64,000 bases of DNA from Limnoperna fortunei (GCA_944474755.1 OX104117.1:64223522-64287521), one strand, 5' to 3'; numbered from the stretch's first letter, positions 12,497 through 26,047 are shown. The notes: generated by a model not told the origin, from the sequence alone. Numbers and translations: made by a program.

Positions 12497-13988
12497 CTGA
12501 AGAAATGAAAATCTACCTTAGCAAAATTTAAACTTTAAAACAAATCTTGAGAGGTAAAGCTTCAATTACGTAAAATGCGTTTACGCATCATAATTTATAA
12601 ATATGATAAAATTTTGAACTGATCAGCACCTTTCTTTTCAGGTCATAATCCCACAAGAAACTCAGGAAACATTATCTATGTTACAAACCATGTCAGCCTT
12701 GGTGGCATAGCGGTGTATGGACTTAGTCATCAACTATTGATCACTATAGTATCAATACTTAGGTTTTGAGTTTGAATATGAATTAGAACAGGACTCGACT
12801 CCCAACTTAATTGGCCATTAATGATAGTTATTCTGTCGACACTACAGCTTTCTCCCAAATAAAAACTGGAGACCACGATACAAAAAGTAGGAATTTAATC
12901 CATCATTAAAAGACAGAACAACAAATCACCAAGCCTAACAAAAACAAAAGAAAGGACAAATACAAGCGCAAATCCAAAGCCCTCTCTATATTAATGCCCC
13001 AGAAAATACATACAAGGAGGAAACGTATCTTTATTTACCAATATGTCCACAACGACACAACAGAACACCAGAGAAATTCTAACAGTGACCTGTTGGTGTC
13101 GACTCGCGGATAACCAATAAAGTTTAAATTATGGAAAAATACACAGCGATTCGGCATGTCGTAAGTTTTATTTGTCATGAAATAAAAGTAGTACACGTAG
13201 TAATTAGAATTACGATGGATCCTTAGATGGTTTGCTTGTTTGGGGTTTACTGCAATTTTTCAGATATTTCATGCCGTCTACATTTAAATGGGGGAGAAAG
13301 ACTGAATATTCGGCGAAAACTGACATTCCTGATTAAATATGGATGGAGTCAAGCATACGCTACCGCGCAGTAAGAAATGAACTCGCCACTTCAGTTTTTA
13401 CAGGCATGAGAATGATCAAAAGTAGATGACTACCAACAACATTCGGAAAAATCGGAACCGATGCCCTATTTTATGGTACTTAATGGTAATTTTGGGTCTT
13501 TCAATAAATCTAATAACTGAGGAAAGTATACGTAAATTACTGGATTCTTACAACAGATTGGTTGTTACAGTATGCAAATTAGCACGATTATACTAAAATT
13601 AGGTCACATTATCCGTATACGGAAAAATGATCAATATAGCATTTTTCACGTGCATCTTCAAAGAGGAAAAATAAATTTCTTCAATAAAGATCGTTTCCCT
13701 TTTTTTCGCAATGTATGAAGCTTCAATAACGTAAAGAACTTTACTGGACATTATATATGTGCAGCTAATTTCAGTAAACAGAATATACTATAATTTACAG
13801 TAAAAGACGTGTTAATTGTTACAGAAAACAAAACAATACAACTTAACATTGATAAAATATTTAAAGAATTCAACAAACTAGTTTACAAAGACTGGACATC
13901 TTAGCTGGTAAACTTTCATTTGTATTCTGAAAATACTATCCACCTATGCCAAAACAATTTTTGGAAATGTCATCACTACGAACAAAAC

Positions 13989-14068
<80 letters not shown>

Positions 14069-14173
14069 TAATAATAATAAATGAATCATTCTGTCGAAGA
14101 TGAAAAATAAGTTCACGCTTAAAAATATCAGCTAAATAACAATTATGTAAATCATTTATTGGAAAGGATATAC

Positions 14174-14278
14174 CTGCTGTTGATGTTACACAATGACAGG
14201 AAAGGCATCCAGATGAATCCATTTTGACACAGCTCATATCACAAGCTGAAGCGTCGAAGGTCGGACAACCTACTGGGC
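14174..14278 (-). CDS. Antistasin-like module exon, tandem copy D (partial CDS)
   Basis: A 105-nt phase 1-1 exon, identical at protein level to B and C by eye. Intact acceptor and donor. It is the last copy with the original acceptor; E and F have lost it. Confidence 0.7.
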
Positions 14279-15768
14279 CTGAAGAAATGAAAATCTACCT
14301 TAGCAAAATTTAAACTTTAAAACAAATCTTGAGAGGTAAAGCTTCAATTACGTAAAATGCGTTTACGCATCATAATTTATAAATATGATAAAATTTTGAA
14401 CTGATCAGCACCTTTCTTTTCAGGTCATAATCCCACAAGAAACTCAGGAAACATTATCTATGTTACAAACCATGTCAGCCTTGGTGGCATAGCGGTGTAT
14501 GGACTTAGTCATCAACTATTGATCACTATAGTATCAATACTTAGGTTTTGAGTTTGAATATGAATTAGAACAGGACTCGACTCCCAACTTAATTGGCCAT
14601 TAATGATAGTTATTCTGTCGACACTACAGCTTTCTCCCAAATAAAAACTGGAGACCACGATACAAAAAGTAGGAATTTAATCCATCATTAAAAGACAGAA
14701 CAACAAATCACCAAGCCTAACAAAAACAAAAGAAAGAACAAATACAAGCGCAAATCCAAAGCCCTCTCTATATTAATGCCCCAGAAAATACATACAAGGA
14801 GGAAACGTATCTTTATTTACCAATATGTCCACAACGACACAACAGAACACCAGAGAAATTCTAACAGTGACCTGTTGGTGTCGACTCGCGGATAACCAAT
14901 AAAGTTTAAATTATTGAAAAATACACAGCGATTCGGCATGTCGTAAGTTTTATTTGTCATGAAATAAAAGTAGTACACGTAGTAATTAGAATTACGATGG
15001 ATCCTTAGATGGTTTGCTTGTTTGGGGTTTACTGCAATTTTTTAGATATTTCATGCCGTCCACATTTAAAGGGGGAGAAAGACTGAATATTCGGCGAAAA
15101 CTGACATTCCCGATTAAATACGGATGGAGTCAAGCATACGCTACCGCGCAGTAAGAAATGAACTCGCCACTTCAGTTTTTAAAGGCATGAGAATGATCAA
15201 AAGTAGATGACTACCAACAACATTCGGAAAAATCGGAACCGATGCCCTATTTTATGGTACTAAATGGTAATTTTGGGTCTTTCAATAACAATAATAACTG
15301 GGGAAAGTATACGTAAATTACTTGATTCTTACTACAGATTGGTTGTAACAGTATGCAAATTAGCACGATTATACTAAAATTAGGTCACATTATCCGTATA
15401 CGGAAAAATGATCAATATAGCATTTTTCACGTGCATCTTCAAAGAGGAAAAATAAATTTCTTCAATAAAGATCGTTTCCCTTTTTTCGCAATGTCTGAAG
15501 CTTTAATAACGTAAAGAACTTTACTGGACATTATATATGTGCAGCTAATTTCAGTAAGCAGAATATACGATAGTTTACAGTAAAAGACGTGTTCATTTTT
15601 ACAGAAAACAAAACAATACAACTTAACATTGATAAAATATTTAAAGAATTCAACAAACTAGTTTACAAAGACTGGACATCTTAGCTGGTAAACTTTCATT
15701 TGTATTCTGAAAATACTATCCACCTATGCAAACACAATTTTTGGAAACATTATCACTACGAACAAAAC

Positions 15769-15834
<66 letters not shown>

Positions 15835-15926
15835 CGAATCATTCTGTCGAAGATGAAAAATAAGTTCACGCTTAAAAATATCAGCTAAATAACAATTATG
15901 TAAATCATTTATTGGAAAGGATATAC

Positions 15927-16025
15927 CTGCTGTTGATGTTACACAATTACAGGAAAGGCATCCAGATGAATCCATTTTGACACAGCTCATATCACAAGTT
16001 GAAACGTCGAAGGTCGGACAAACTC
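15927..16025 (-). CDS. Antistasin-like module exon, tandem copy E, shifted acceptor (partial CDS)
   Basis: The AG used by copies A-D is changed to AT here (CTTCAG to CTTCAT, at 16032-16033). An AG six bases downstream (GCCCAG, 16026-16027) is available in the same phase, giving a 99-nt, 33-residue exon that still starts with Gly at the junction. All six cysteines are kept (VCPTF ... SSGCLSCNC). It differs from B-D at several residues (DVSTCD for DASACD, NC for HC). Use of the downstream AG is inferred, not shown. Confidence 0.6.
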
Positions 16026-17522
16026 CTGGGCATGAAGAAATGAAAATCTACCTTAGCAAAATTTAAACTTTAAAACAAATCTTGAGAGGTAAAGCTTCAA
16101 TTACGTAAGATGCGTTTACGCATCATAATTTATAAATATGATAAAATTTTGAACTGATCAGCACCTTTCTTTTCAGGTCATAATCCCACAAGAAACTCAG
16201 GAAACATTATCTATGTTACAAACCATGTCAGCCTTGGTGAAATAGCGGTGTATGGACTTAGTCATCAACTATTGATCACTATAGTATCAATACTTAGGTT
16301 TTGAGTTTGAATATGAATTAGAACAGGACTCGACTCCCAACTTAATTGGCCATTAATGATAGTTATTCTGTCGACACTACAGCTTTCCCCCAAATAAAAA
16401 CTGGAGACCATGATACAATAAGTAGGAATTTAATCCATCATTAAAAGACAGAACAACAAATCACCAAGCCTAACAAAAACAAAAGAAAGGACAAATACAA
16501 GCGCAAATCCAAAGCCCTCTCTATATTAATGCCCCAGAAAATACATACAAGGAGGAAACGTATCTTTATTTACCAATATGTCCACAACGACACAACAGAA
16601 CACCAGAGAAATTCTAACAGTGACCTGTTGGTGTCGACTCGCGGATAACCAATAAAGTTTAAATTATTGAAAAATACACAGCGATTCGGCATGTCGTAAG
16701 TTTTATTTGTCATGAAATAAAAGTAGTACACGTAGTAATTAGAATTACGATGGATCCTTAGATGGTTTGCTTGTTTGGGGTTTACTGCAATTTTTCAGAT
16801 ATTTCATGTCGTCCACATTTAAATGGGAGAGAAAGACTGAATATTCGGCGAAAACTGACATTCCTGATTAAATACGGATGGAGTCAAGCATAAGCTACCG
16901 CGCAGTAAGAAATGAACTCGCCACTTCAGTTTTTACAGGCATGAGAATGATCAAAAGTAGATGACTACCAACAACATTCGGAAAAATCGGAACCGATGCC
17001 CTATTTTATGGTACTAAATGGTAATTTTGGGTCTTTCAATAACAATAATAACTGGGGAAAGTATACGTAAATTACTTGATTCTTACTACAGATTGGTTGT
17101 AACAGTATGCAAATTAGCACGATTATACTAAAATTAGGTCACATTATCCGTATACGGAAAAATGATCAATATAGCATTTTTCACGTGCATCTTCAAAGAG
17201 GAAAAATAAATTTCTTCAATAAAGATCGTTTCCCTTTTTTCGCAATGTCTGAAGCTTTAATAACGTAAAGAACTTTACTGGACATTATATATGTGCAGCT
17301 AATTTCAGTAAGCAGAATATACGATAGTTTACAGTAAAAGACGTGTTCATTTTTACAGAAAACAAAACAATACAACTTAACATTGATAAAATATTTAAAG
17401 AATTCAACAAACTAGTTTACAAAGACTGGACATCTTAGCTGGTAAACTTTCATTTGTATTCTGAAAATACTATCCACCTATGCAAACACAATTTTTGGAA
17501 ACATTATCACTACGAACAAAAC

Positions 17523-17588
<66 letters not shown>

Positions 17589-17680
17589 CGAATCATTTTG
17601 TCGAAGATGAAAAATAAGTTCACGCTTAAAAATATCAGCTAAATAACAATTATGTAAATCATTTATTGGAAAGGATATAC

Positions 17681-17779
17681 CTGCTGTTGATGTTACACAA
17701 TTACAGGAAAGGCATCCAGATGAATCCATTTTGACACAGCTCATATCACAAGTTGAAACGTCGAAGGTCGGACAAACTC
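17681..17779 (-). CDS. Antistasin-like module exon, tandem copy F, shifted acceptor (partial CDS)
   Basis: Nearly identical to copy E, with the same lost AG and the same in-phase AG six bases downstream, giving 33 residues with all six cysteines. It is the most 5' module exon visible; the next unit upstream ends at 19028 before reaching an exon. The first exon and signal peptide of the gene must lie further right, outside what I can recognise, or have been lost by rearrangement at 19028. Confidence 0.6.
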
Positions 17780-19112
17780 CTGGGCATGAAGAAATGAAAA
17801 TCTACCTTAGCAAAATTTAAACTTTAAAACAAATCTTGAGAGGTAAAGCTTCAATTACGTAAGATGCGTTTACGCACCATAATTTATAAATATGATAAAA
17901 TTTTGAACTGATCAGCACCTTTCTTTTCAGGTCATAATCCCACAAGAAACTCAGGAAACATTATCTATGTTACAAACCATGTCAGCCTTGGTGAAATAGC
18001 GGTGTATGGACTTAGTCATCAACTATTGATCACTATAGTATCAATACTTAGGTTTTGAGTTTGAATATGAATTAGAACAGGACTCGACTCCCAACTTAAT
18101 TGGCCATTAATGATAGTTATTCTGTCGACACTACAGCTTTCTCCCAAATAAAAACTGGAGACCATGATACAATAAGTAGGAATTTAATCCATCATTAAAA
18201 GACAGAACAACAAATCACCAAGCCTAACAAAAACAAAAGAAAGGACAAATACAAGCGCAAATCCAAAGCCCTCTCTATATTAATGCCCCAGAAAATACAT
18301 ACAAGGAGGAAACGTATCTTTATTTACCAATATGTCCACAACGACACAACAGAACACCAGAGAAATTCTAACAGTGACCTGTGGGTGTCGACTCGCGGAT
18401 AACCAATAAAGTTTAAATTATTGAAAAATACACAGCGATTCGGCATGTCGTAAGTTTTATTTGTCATGAAATAAAAGTAGTACACGTAGTAATTAGAATT
18501 ACGATGGATCCTTAGATGGTTTGCTTGTTTGGGGTTTACTGCAATTTTTTCAGATATTTCATGCCGTCCACATTTAAATGGGAGAGAAAGACTGAATATT
18601 CGGCGAAAACTGACATTCCTGATTAAATATGGATGGAGTCAAGTATACGTAACCGCGAAGTAAGAAATGAACTCGCCACTTCAGTTTTTACAGGCATGAG
18701 AATGATCAAAAGTAGATGACTACCAACAACATTCGGAAAAATCGGAACCGGTGCCCTATTTTATGGTACTAAATGGTAATTTTGGGTCTTTCAATAACAA
18801 TAATAACTGGGGAAAGTATACGTAAATTACTGGATTCTTACTACCGATTGGTTGTTACAGTATGCAAATTAGCACGATTATACTAAAATTAGGTCACATT
18901 ATCCGTATACGGAAAAATGATCAATATAGCATTTTTCACGTGCATCTTCAAAGAGGAAAAATAAATTTCTTCAATAAAGATCGTTTCCCTTTTTTTCGCA
19001 ATGTCTGAAGCTTTAATAACGTAAAGAAGATTAATATTATGTTCGAATTTTGTAAAAATAGACCGAAGTCAGAATTTTTTATTTGCTACATTACGAGCAA
19101 TAGCACTAAATT

Positions 19113-19176
19113 CTGCCCTTAATCCGACAAATCACAAAATTAACTTCGGATTATAACGGCAGTAAAAGTCGGCCTA
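19113..19176 (-). repeat. Inverted partner of the 1352-1412 element
   Basis: On the minus strand this reads TAGGCCGACTTTTACTGCCG and continues through TAATCCGAAG to TCGGATTAA, matching 1352-1412 on the plus strand over about 60 bp with few differences. The pair faces inward and brackets the antistasin array. Confidence 0.6.
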
Positions 19177-19607
19177 CCTAAATGTGAGCTTAATCGAGGC
19201 TTAAATATATTACTTAACACTGCTTTCACGAGAAACACGGAATGAAACGATGGTAATTAGTCATGTTAGAACTTACTTCGTCATCAATGACTCTAAACCA
19301 GATAATAAATACACTGAAGATTAAATCTGTCAAATGTTAGATTTTCTGATTGACAACATATTTATCATGTTTGGTGGACATGTTTTTTAGCAGAGGCCAC
19401 TCTCATCGCCGATCTATTTTTGTACACTAATCAGGATGAGTTCCTATAAGGCATGCAAAAGAAAGAAAATACACTAGTTTGGATTTAACCTTATCTGGCG
19501 AGCTTGAAAAGACACCACATATACAGTAAGTTAGTATTCTTTCTTAGACCTTCTTCTAGAAATGGCCTCGGGGAAAACGACAAAACTAGACTACGACAAA
19601 CAATAAA

Positions 19608-19665
19608 TGACGTCAACTTGCCTATCGTCAACTTCCAGTTCATCGATAGCAACATTTCAGCAGAA
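19608..19665 (+). pseudogene. Reverse-transcriptase relic, short
   Basis: The plus strand reads NDVNLPIVNFQFIDSNISA, matching the block (FNFPIVNFPFI then S/N-IPAA) found in the RT relics at 33.5 kb and 54.0 kb. Only this block is recognisable. Confidence 0.45.
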
Positions 19666-19899
19666 AAATAATAATCATAAGAAATTCAGTACAGTCTTTT
19701 CCTTAGAAAGGGGAAAGACCTTAATAAGAGGGAGGACATTTCAAAGTTGCAGGTTAAACATGTTACACAAATTGTGAAATTATAAAGATGGTCAAATAAT
19801 TGTATTTATTTGTTGGTCGGTACAATAGATAGCTAATTGACATTTTGTCGATTAAATTTCAACTGAATGGTACGCAGGTACTATGGACGAATAAGTATT

Positions 19900-20170
19900 A
19901 CTGTCTCTAGAGTCCAGGGAAAAGCCAAATCCAAGAAGAGAATAGACTAGACAGCCTATGACTCAGAAAAATTGTCTGATCGTATTTTAGAGGTGGATTT
20001 CATGTAACGATTCATAAAGTGAATGTGAGGCCATAGAATTTCTGAGGGGATAACATCAACTTATGAACAACAATCCCCTCTAAGGCTCTTTTAGTAGCTA
20101 AATAGTCAACAGCTGGAATGTTGCTATTGATGAACGAGAAGTTACAATTGGAAAGATGACGTAATCATAA
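19900..20170 (-). mobile_element. Reverse-transcriptase element 3' part, relic
   Basis: It shares blocks with 33240-33610: CCAGGGAAAAGCCAAATCCA, the TTTCATGTAACGATTCATAA stretch, GGGGATAACATCAACTTATG and AGCTGGAATGTTGCTATTGA. On the minus strand the last block reads like FPIVT of the RT family. No open frame survives. Confidence 0.5.
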
Positions 20171-20394
20171 AACTGTCATTAAGATACCAAGGTTAATATA
20201 ATTTACTACGCCATACTCACGTTTCTTCTAATCAAGACTCGTCAGTGGCGCTCGAACCCAAAAAATAATTAAAATCCAAATGAATGGGATGTTGTAGAGC
20301 TTTTATCACCAAAATTCCAAAACTTTATACCCAATCCGACTAAGGCTATCTATACCTTGAAAATAGAAAACCCTTAGAATTAAAATGTTAGACA

Positions 20395-20545
20395 TTTGTC
20401 GTACAATTTTCATGAGGTCGGTTCTGAAACTAGCTATTTAACAGTTGGTCGTGCAATTTTCCCCAGGTTGATAGTGCAGCTGGCTATTTTATAGTGTCTC
20501 GTATGATTTACCTGGGTACGTGTTTTAATCTGGCTAAAAAAAGGC
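20395..20545. repeat. Degenerate ~60-65 bp tandem repeat, about 2.5 copies
   Basis: GTCGTACAATTTTCATGAGG, then TCGTGCAATTTTCCCCAGG, then TCGTATGATTTACCTGGG recur with a shared GCTATTT segment between them. Too diverged for a clear consensus; not recognised otherwise. Confidence 0.4.
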
Positions 20546-20549
20546 GGAA

Positions 20550-22030
20550 CACCGTTTTCTTACCTCTCACAATTAAGAAAAAGTTACAGACATATACCAG
20601 ATGAAATAATTCCATATTTCTGAATCACCAAACTTGGTGAACACGTGTTTTAATATAGGACTGACGCCCGATAATAAATAATTGTATGTCATCCAGATAA
20701 CCTTTAAAGATAAGAGACACAGAACATTTGTTCCATAATGTAAAATTATTAAATTGGCTATTTGCTCATTTAATAAGTCATGTTATGATGTATTTACAAG
20801 CGATGACGCCACGAATTGTGCAAAAAAACAGTAATTGTTAATTGCACAAGAGGCTGAGCGATGAAATACACACCTGCTGGAATAATAAATGTCTAAATGA
20901 CATTAATAGCGAGCACAGCCCGCGAAGAGCGGTGAGCTCTACGGCAATTATGTGTCACATGATCAAAATCTGCTTTAAGCTGATATTGATTTTTGTTGAT
21001 ATCGTCAAAATACTTTCAGTGACTGAAAAAGAGCACTAAAATTAATTTTAAAGTTAGGCAACAGAAATGTAATGACAGTTTTTTTTGCAATCTCTAAATC
21101 ACTCTACGTGTACTTAAAAACTGAAAATTAATGGACATTAATGTCACGTCGTCATTACATAGAAAGACGTCACGTGACCACTGGAATGGAGAGACACTGT
21201 TAAAGGGTGTTCAGAAGTAACGCCAAACATTAAATGCGGTTTGAACATAATAAATAAATAATAAAGTCCTATTGCAATGAAAATAACATAGTCTTAACAA
21301 AAAATTGCTTTCAAGCTGTTTGCGTTCTGATTTACGGTTCCGCAGCTACACAGTAACACTAAACAGCGCCAGGTACCGTGTTCAATAAAATGCAAAATAG
21401 ACCAATATATGCGTTATGTTGTGATTACCGAGTATTTTACTGACATCCGACAATGGAGTAACTGCAAATCACAAATAATAACAGATAACAAGTTGATAGC
21501 TCATTGCCCAACTGTGCGTCTTCTAACGTCTGCTTCTAACTCCCGCCAAACTACAACTGCGCAACTGCATTCACCTATTGGTTACTTCCCATGAAGAGCA
21601 AACTACGGCAGTGTCTTATTCCGGGATCCAGTCCATTACGGTATGACCGAATACCAACGAATATATATAATTATTGGTAATTTGTTACAATTTCCTTTGA
21701 TCTTTACTACCAATAAAATTATAGTCAACTTTACCGTGTCCATACGACGGGTTTTTGCTTGACAAAATTTGAAAACTGCTACCGCGTTTGGTCGAGTTTA
21801 TGGTCCTTTTGTATATCTCATATTACACTATTTGAAGGTAACAATTATTTTCCACAGTTAATCGGCTAATCATGTCAGACCGCATTACGCATAACAATTG
21901 TACAAAAGAAGTAGTGCACAGATTCTTACCGTAAAAACGGCACTATTACAGAGCAAAATAACATCAAATGTGTCAAAAAAACCGAAAACAAATAAAAAAG
22001 ATGTATTTAAATTGAGAAATTACCGATAAA
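20550..22030. other. No gene recognised
   Basis: AT-rich DNA with short ORFs only. No module exon or signal-peptide exon for the antistasin-like gene was found here on the minus strand by eye. Confidence 0.4.
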
Positions 22031-22032
22031 AA

Positions 22033-22150
22033 AATTATTAGTATTTTTTTTCGCTTGACAAGGATTATCAGGTCCATATCAGATTCGCTCTACGAGCTCA
22101 TCTGATATAGACCTGATAATCCTTGTCTCGCGAAAAAAATACTAATAATT
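22033..22150. repeat. 118-bp near-perfect hairpin
   Basis: Left arm 22033-22084 and right arm 22100-22150 are reverse complements over about 50 bp with few mismatches (AATTATTAGTATTTTTTTTC against its complement, and GACAAGGATTATCAGGTC against its complement), around a 15-base loop. It lies just beyond the low-coordinate end of the gag-bearing relic. It could be a small foldback transposon. Confidence 0.75.
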
Positions 22151-22249
22151 AATATATATTTGTACAGCACATGTACGTGAATATCACTTCCGTGGTGTCA
22201 CCGCACACCACACCCTCCATGTTGAAAAAGCGTGTCTATACTGCTTTAA

Positions 22250-25200
22250 TTCTTCCTTTACACACCCCTGTTTGATCCTACCACGGGGTAATATACTACT
22301 AAAAACTTTGTCACCAACGTAACGTTTATCTGTATATAGTTCTCCTGTTCTCTGAATGACGGAGAATCTTCTCCTGCTATGATTAAAGCTACGTCTCCTA
22401 AATAAACTGGGCTATTTTGCCTCGCAACTGATGACGTCGTCGTGAAGGGAGAGTCGGTGTCCAATAAAAGTATATGATTTGGTACCAATTATACCGCTTC
22501 TCTTTGTCCTTAATTAACTTCTTTCACCTTTAGTGTGAAACTGAAGTAAGTGTTAATAAATTTACTTCTCCACTTACGCACTGTGTTCCTGGTTCCGTGG
22601 AAGCAATGCAAATGAGTACATTGTTCTGGTTCACAATGAATCGATAAGATTTCGAAAGCTCTTTCGTATACGGCATATCCTGTCAAATCTGAATTCTCTC
22701 CCCTAAGATGGAGAATTGTGGGTCTATTTTTTTTTGTGGTGTAGTCAACGCTAATAATCTTTCAAATACTCTTTTTCCGTGCAATTCAATGAGTATTTTA
22801 ACAGCTGCGATCTAGTCTAATTTCGCCTAGACCTGCTACTCTTGTTTCCTGTAAGGTCTGTTCCAACTGATCAAAATTGTCTTGAGTAAAGTATGGTGCT
22901 GCACACGGGTCAAACTTTATCGCCACTTCCAGTGTGACTCTGGTCATATCGTCGGATACATGACTGGGTCACAGTAACTTATTACTCCTCCTACGATATC
23001 TATTGGAAATGAAGGTGTAGGTACAACTTGTCTACTTTAACAATTTTCCATGGTTTATTCCAAGTAACCAGTTAACAATATGCTGGCTCTATCCCAGTGA
23101 AAATGTCTGTCAAATGCTTTAGGAATAACTGATGTCCTTTGAACTGTTGTCTTGGAATTATCATTTTCGTCGGGCTCTTTTGGCCTGGTATCTGTCTTAG
23201 TAACATCCGCTTGGGGAGCTCCTTTCCTGTTAAGAATTAGTTTCTGTGGTAGTTCGACGTATTCTTGAAGTAACGGGGTGGCGACTCCTTTGATATGATC
23301 TTTTATTTCTACTAGTTCTACTGTTAACGGGTAAAACCCGGTTTACGGTTGATTGTCCTCTTACGTAGTTATTGCATATTCTTCTAAATTGCGCCCGCCT
23401 ACTGGGCGAATATCTTGCTAGCAACGTAATCAAAATACTCTATTGCATGAGAACTTTTGGTGAGTTTACTGGATACATACTAAATCGTTTGTCGGCTGGA
23501 ATCTCCATCCCATTGTTCTAGTTGAATGTGTCATCTGTACCTGACATCTGTCCATCATCATACAAGTATCTGGGTACATGTCTTTATTTTCTATGACGAA
23601 CTGTGCCGAATTGTGAACAGTTGCGGTTGGTCAAATTATCCAACGTGTTAATGTTTCTAAAGCTAAAGCACGGAAACACTGAAAATCTGGATCATTTTCA
23701 TTCTTCTCTATTGTCCTATCTTTGAAGATGTATGGTAAATGAAATTCCCAGCACTGGTGCATTAATTTCTTAGTAGGCATCTTACATGAATAAATCGGGA
23801 AAATCGATTCATTCCGTGTCTGATCAAATTCGGATAAGGGTTCTGTATCTTCTTTTCGTTTCCTAGACACTGAGCACTGTACTAACAGTTTCCTTATATA
23901 CACGTGAATTATCACGCTGTAATATCCTCACCATTCTTTAACCGTTGCTACCACCGTTTCAGCCAAGGTTGGATAACTCTGTCCTAACACGATCTCAATC
24001 TATCGTGATTGATTGTCAGTATAGTTTTCTGCAATAACACTTTGTAAACATATGATGATAGTGTGTCACAAATAATTCCAGGGTCGTTCCACGGTGGGTC
24101 CAACTCCTAGCTCGTCACTTCATTTTAGCGGTGTCGAAAACATACTAAGTCTCCTATTTTGTATTGTCTCTAAATAACGCGAACTTCATAGTCACGTTTC
24201 ATGGTTTTCTGTGTAGTTTTCAGTGTGTCTCTCGCTATTTTGTGCGCAGACCAAATAGCTTCCTGTAGTCTCGTGACAATATCGTCGATACGTCTGTAGA
24301 TTCGTTCTTTTTGTTATCTGGCGGTCAATTTCATTTTCTATTTTTGTTTTGTCTTGTAAGTTCGGGACAATCCCGAATAAGGTGTCCAAGTTTATGACAA
24401 CAGAAACAAACTATATTAGCTAGCTTGTCCGGTGGGATAGGTCGTCTATCCTGCTTCCTGTAATTCGATTGGTTATATTGCTTGCCTTGGTTTTCCCATT
24501 GTTGATTGTTACTACGAAACTGCTGGCGATTTCCTTAGTTTCGTTCAGGCAAGGGTCTAGATGAATATTGGTCATTCCGTGGTATGTCCACTACTCTGTT
24601 CAGTGTGTGTTTTTTGTACTATTGTTGCTGCAACTGGTACCTGATATTACTCAGTTCTTTTCTATGAAATTTTTCCATTGCGGTCATTTTTTCCTTTAAT
24701 GTCTCTATTTGTTTGGACACGTCGGTCTTTCCGACTTTGTCATCGCTTGGGCCATGAAATCTATATCATAGTCGTATTTCAGTTCATCCAATGAATCACG
24801 TCTGTCGATCTGTTTAATATAAATCGCAGCATGAGTGTGCTGATAAGACTTGATGTGATAGATAGCCGTTTCCACTGAAGTCGGTCTAACTGTAGCTGCA
24901 TGTTGACAAGCCTCTTTTTCAACACAGCCTTGACAAATTTCCATATAGCCTGTGTGTACATATACTCATCTGGAAGGTTTCTGTACGCTTTACAAGCGAT
25001 CGATAACGCTACATCTGCCCAATCTTCTAATTTTTCATTTTAGATCTGACGTGCACTCGTGAACTGTATCTGTAAAGTCTCTGGTAGATCTTGGAAATTG
25101 AATATTTTTCCACTTTGGTAACCAGTTTGAAGTAGTCTATGTCTTCATCCTTATCTACTCTACGGGTGTAGGAATCTGCAGCTTTGCCGTGCAAATAACA

Positions 25201-25620
25201 GCCTAGTTGGTCCTTTCTATCCGTGCTGGAGCATGCTGACCTGACCAGTTCGTTGTTCCGTCATATTTCAATTCTCGTGGTGGATTACCACGATCCGGAT
25301 ATGACGTAGGAATGTATGAACTACTGGGTCTACGAAACGGTGATGGTGACCTGTGTCCATGTTTTGTGACAAGACCATATCTGGGGAACTTCTAAAATTG
25401 TCTGACGTCGCCATGAACAATGTGTCACGCTTATTTTCCTGCGTGTCAGTTTTCCATTTCACCTTGTCTGATTTAGGTTGACACTCGCGTGATAAATCGC
25501 GATCTTGCTGTGTCTCTGGATCAGGAAATGAATCGGCTTGTCTTCCTTTGTTTTGTGTACCAGTACTGGTGGTCTTGAGGTAGTGTTGATCCCCAAAATC
25601 CTCCGGTGTATGCAATACAA
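22250..25620 (-). mobile_element. Decayed Gypsy-type LTR retrotransposon, gag region
   Basis: Minus-strand segments in shifting frames look like gag. PPRELKYDGTTNWSGQ near 25.2-25.3 kb resembles the PP-R-x-PKYDG start of Gypsy gags. DWADVALSIACKAYRNLP and DEYMYTQAIWKF near 24.93-25.03 kb, then EACQHAATVRPTSVETAI, match the following gag segment. A CCHC zinc knuckle comes next (24367-24408). Several stops and frame changes separate them. Downstream (22.26-23.9 kb) minus ORFs of 67-94 residues continue, but I recognise no protease or reverse transcriptase there, and no LTR pair was found. Confidence 0.55.
24367..24408 (-). pseudogene. CCHC zinc knuckle of the gag relic
   Basis: Fourteen codons read CFCCHKLGHLIRDC: C-x2-C-x4-H-x4-C, the nucleocapsid zinc knuckle, with all four metal ligands kept. 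It is followed by PEL and an Arg/Asn/Lys-rich stretch. This is the firmest evidence that the surrounding minus-strand frames are retrotransposon gag. Confidence 0.75.
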
Positions 25621-25984
25621 TGTACCATTAGCCCACAACCGTATAGTATGAAAATTCTTGCTTTATCATGTCAGTCGCAGGGCCATTGTACTGGTACTTT
25701 TAATAGATAAATTATTTGACCTAGTTACTTCTTGTTGACGCTAAAACTACATGTATACATTATAGTGAAATAGTGTAATCGTAAAATTAATGAACAAAGT
25801 AAAACATTAATAAACTTTATTGTCTATGCTCGCTTTTTGAAAATGCCTATTCCATATTAGTGTTATAGAGCAATGCATAAATATAGTTTCGGCCTGAAAA
25901 TCAGCTATAGGCAACGACAAGCAGACACTTTGATTAATTTTACATTGTTGTTAAAAGCGAAACTATACGAAAGCCCAGAAGGCT

Positions 25985-26047
25985 CATTCGAAATTCGAGA
26001 ATCGAAATTCGAAATTCGAGATTCGAGATTCGAAATTCAAAATTCAA
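25985..26047. repeat. Short tandem repeat of TCGAAATTCGAGA type
   Basis: Imperfect 7-14 bp repeats of ATTCGAAATTCGAGATTCG. The core is itself partly palindromic. An AT-rich palindromic stretch follows at 26110-26150. Confidence 0.7.
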
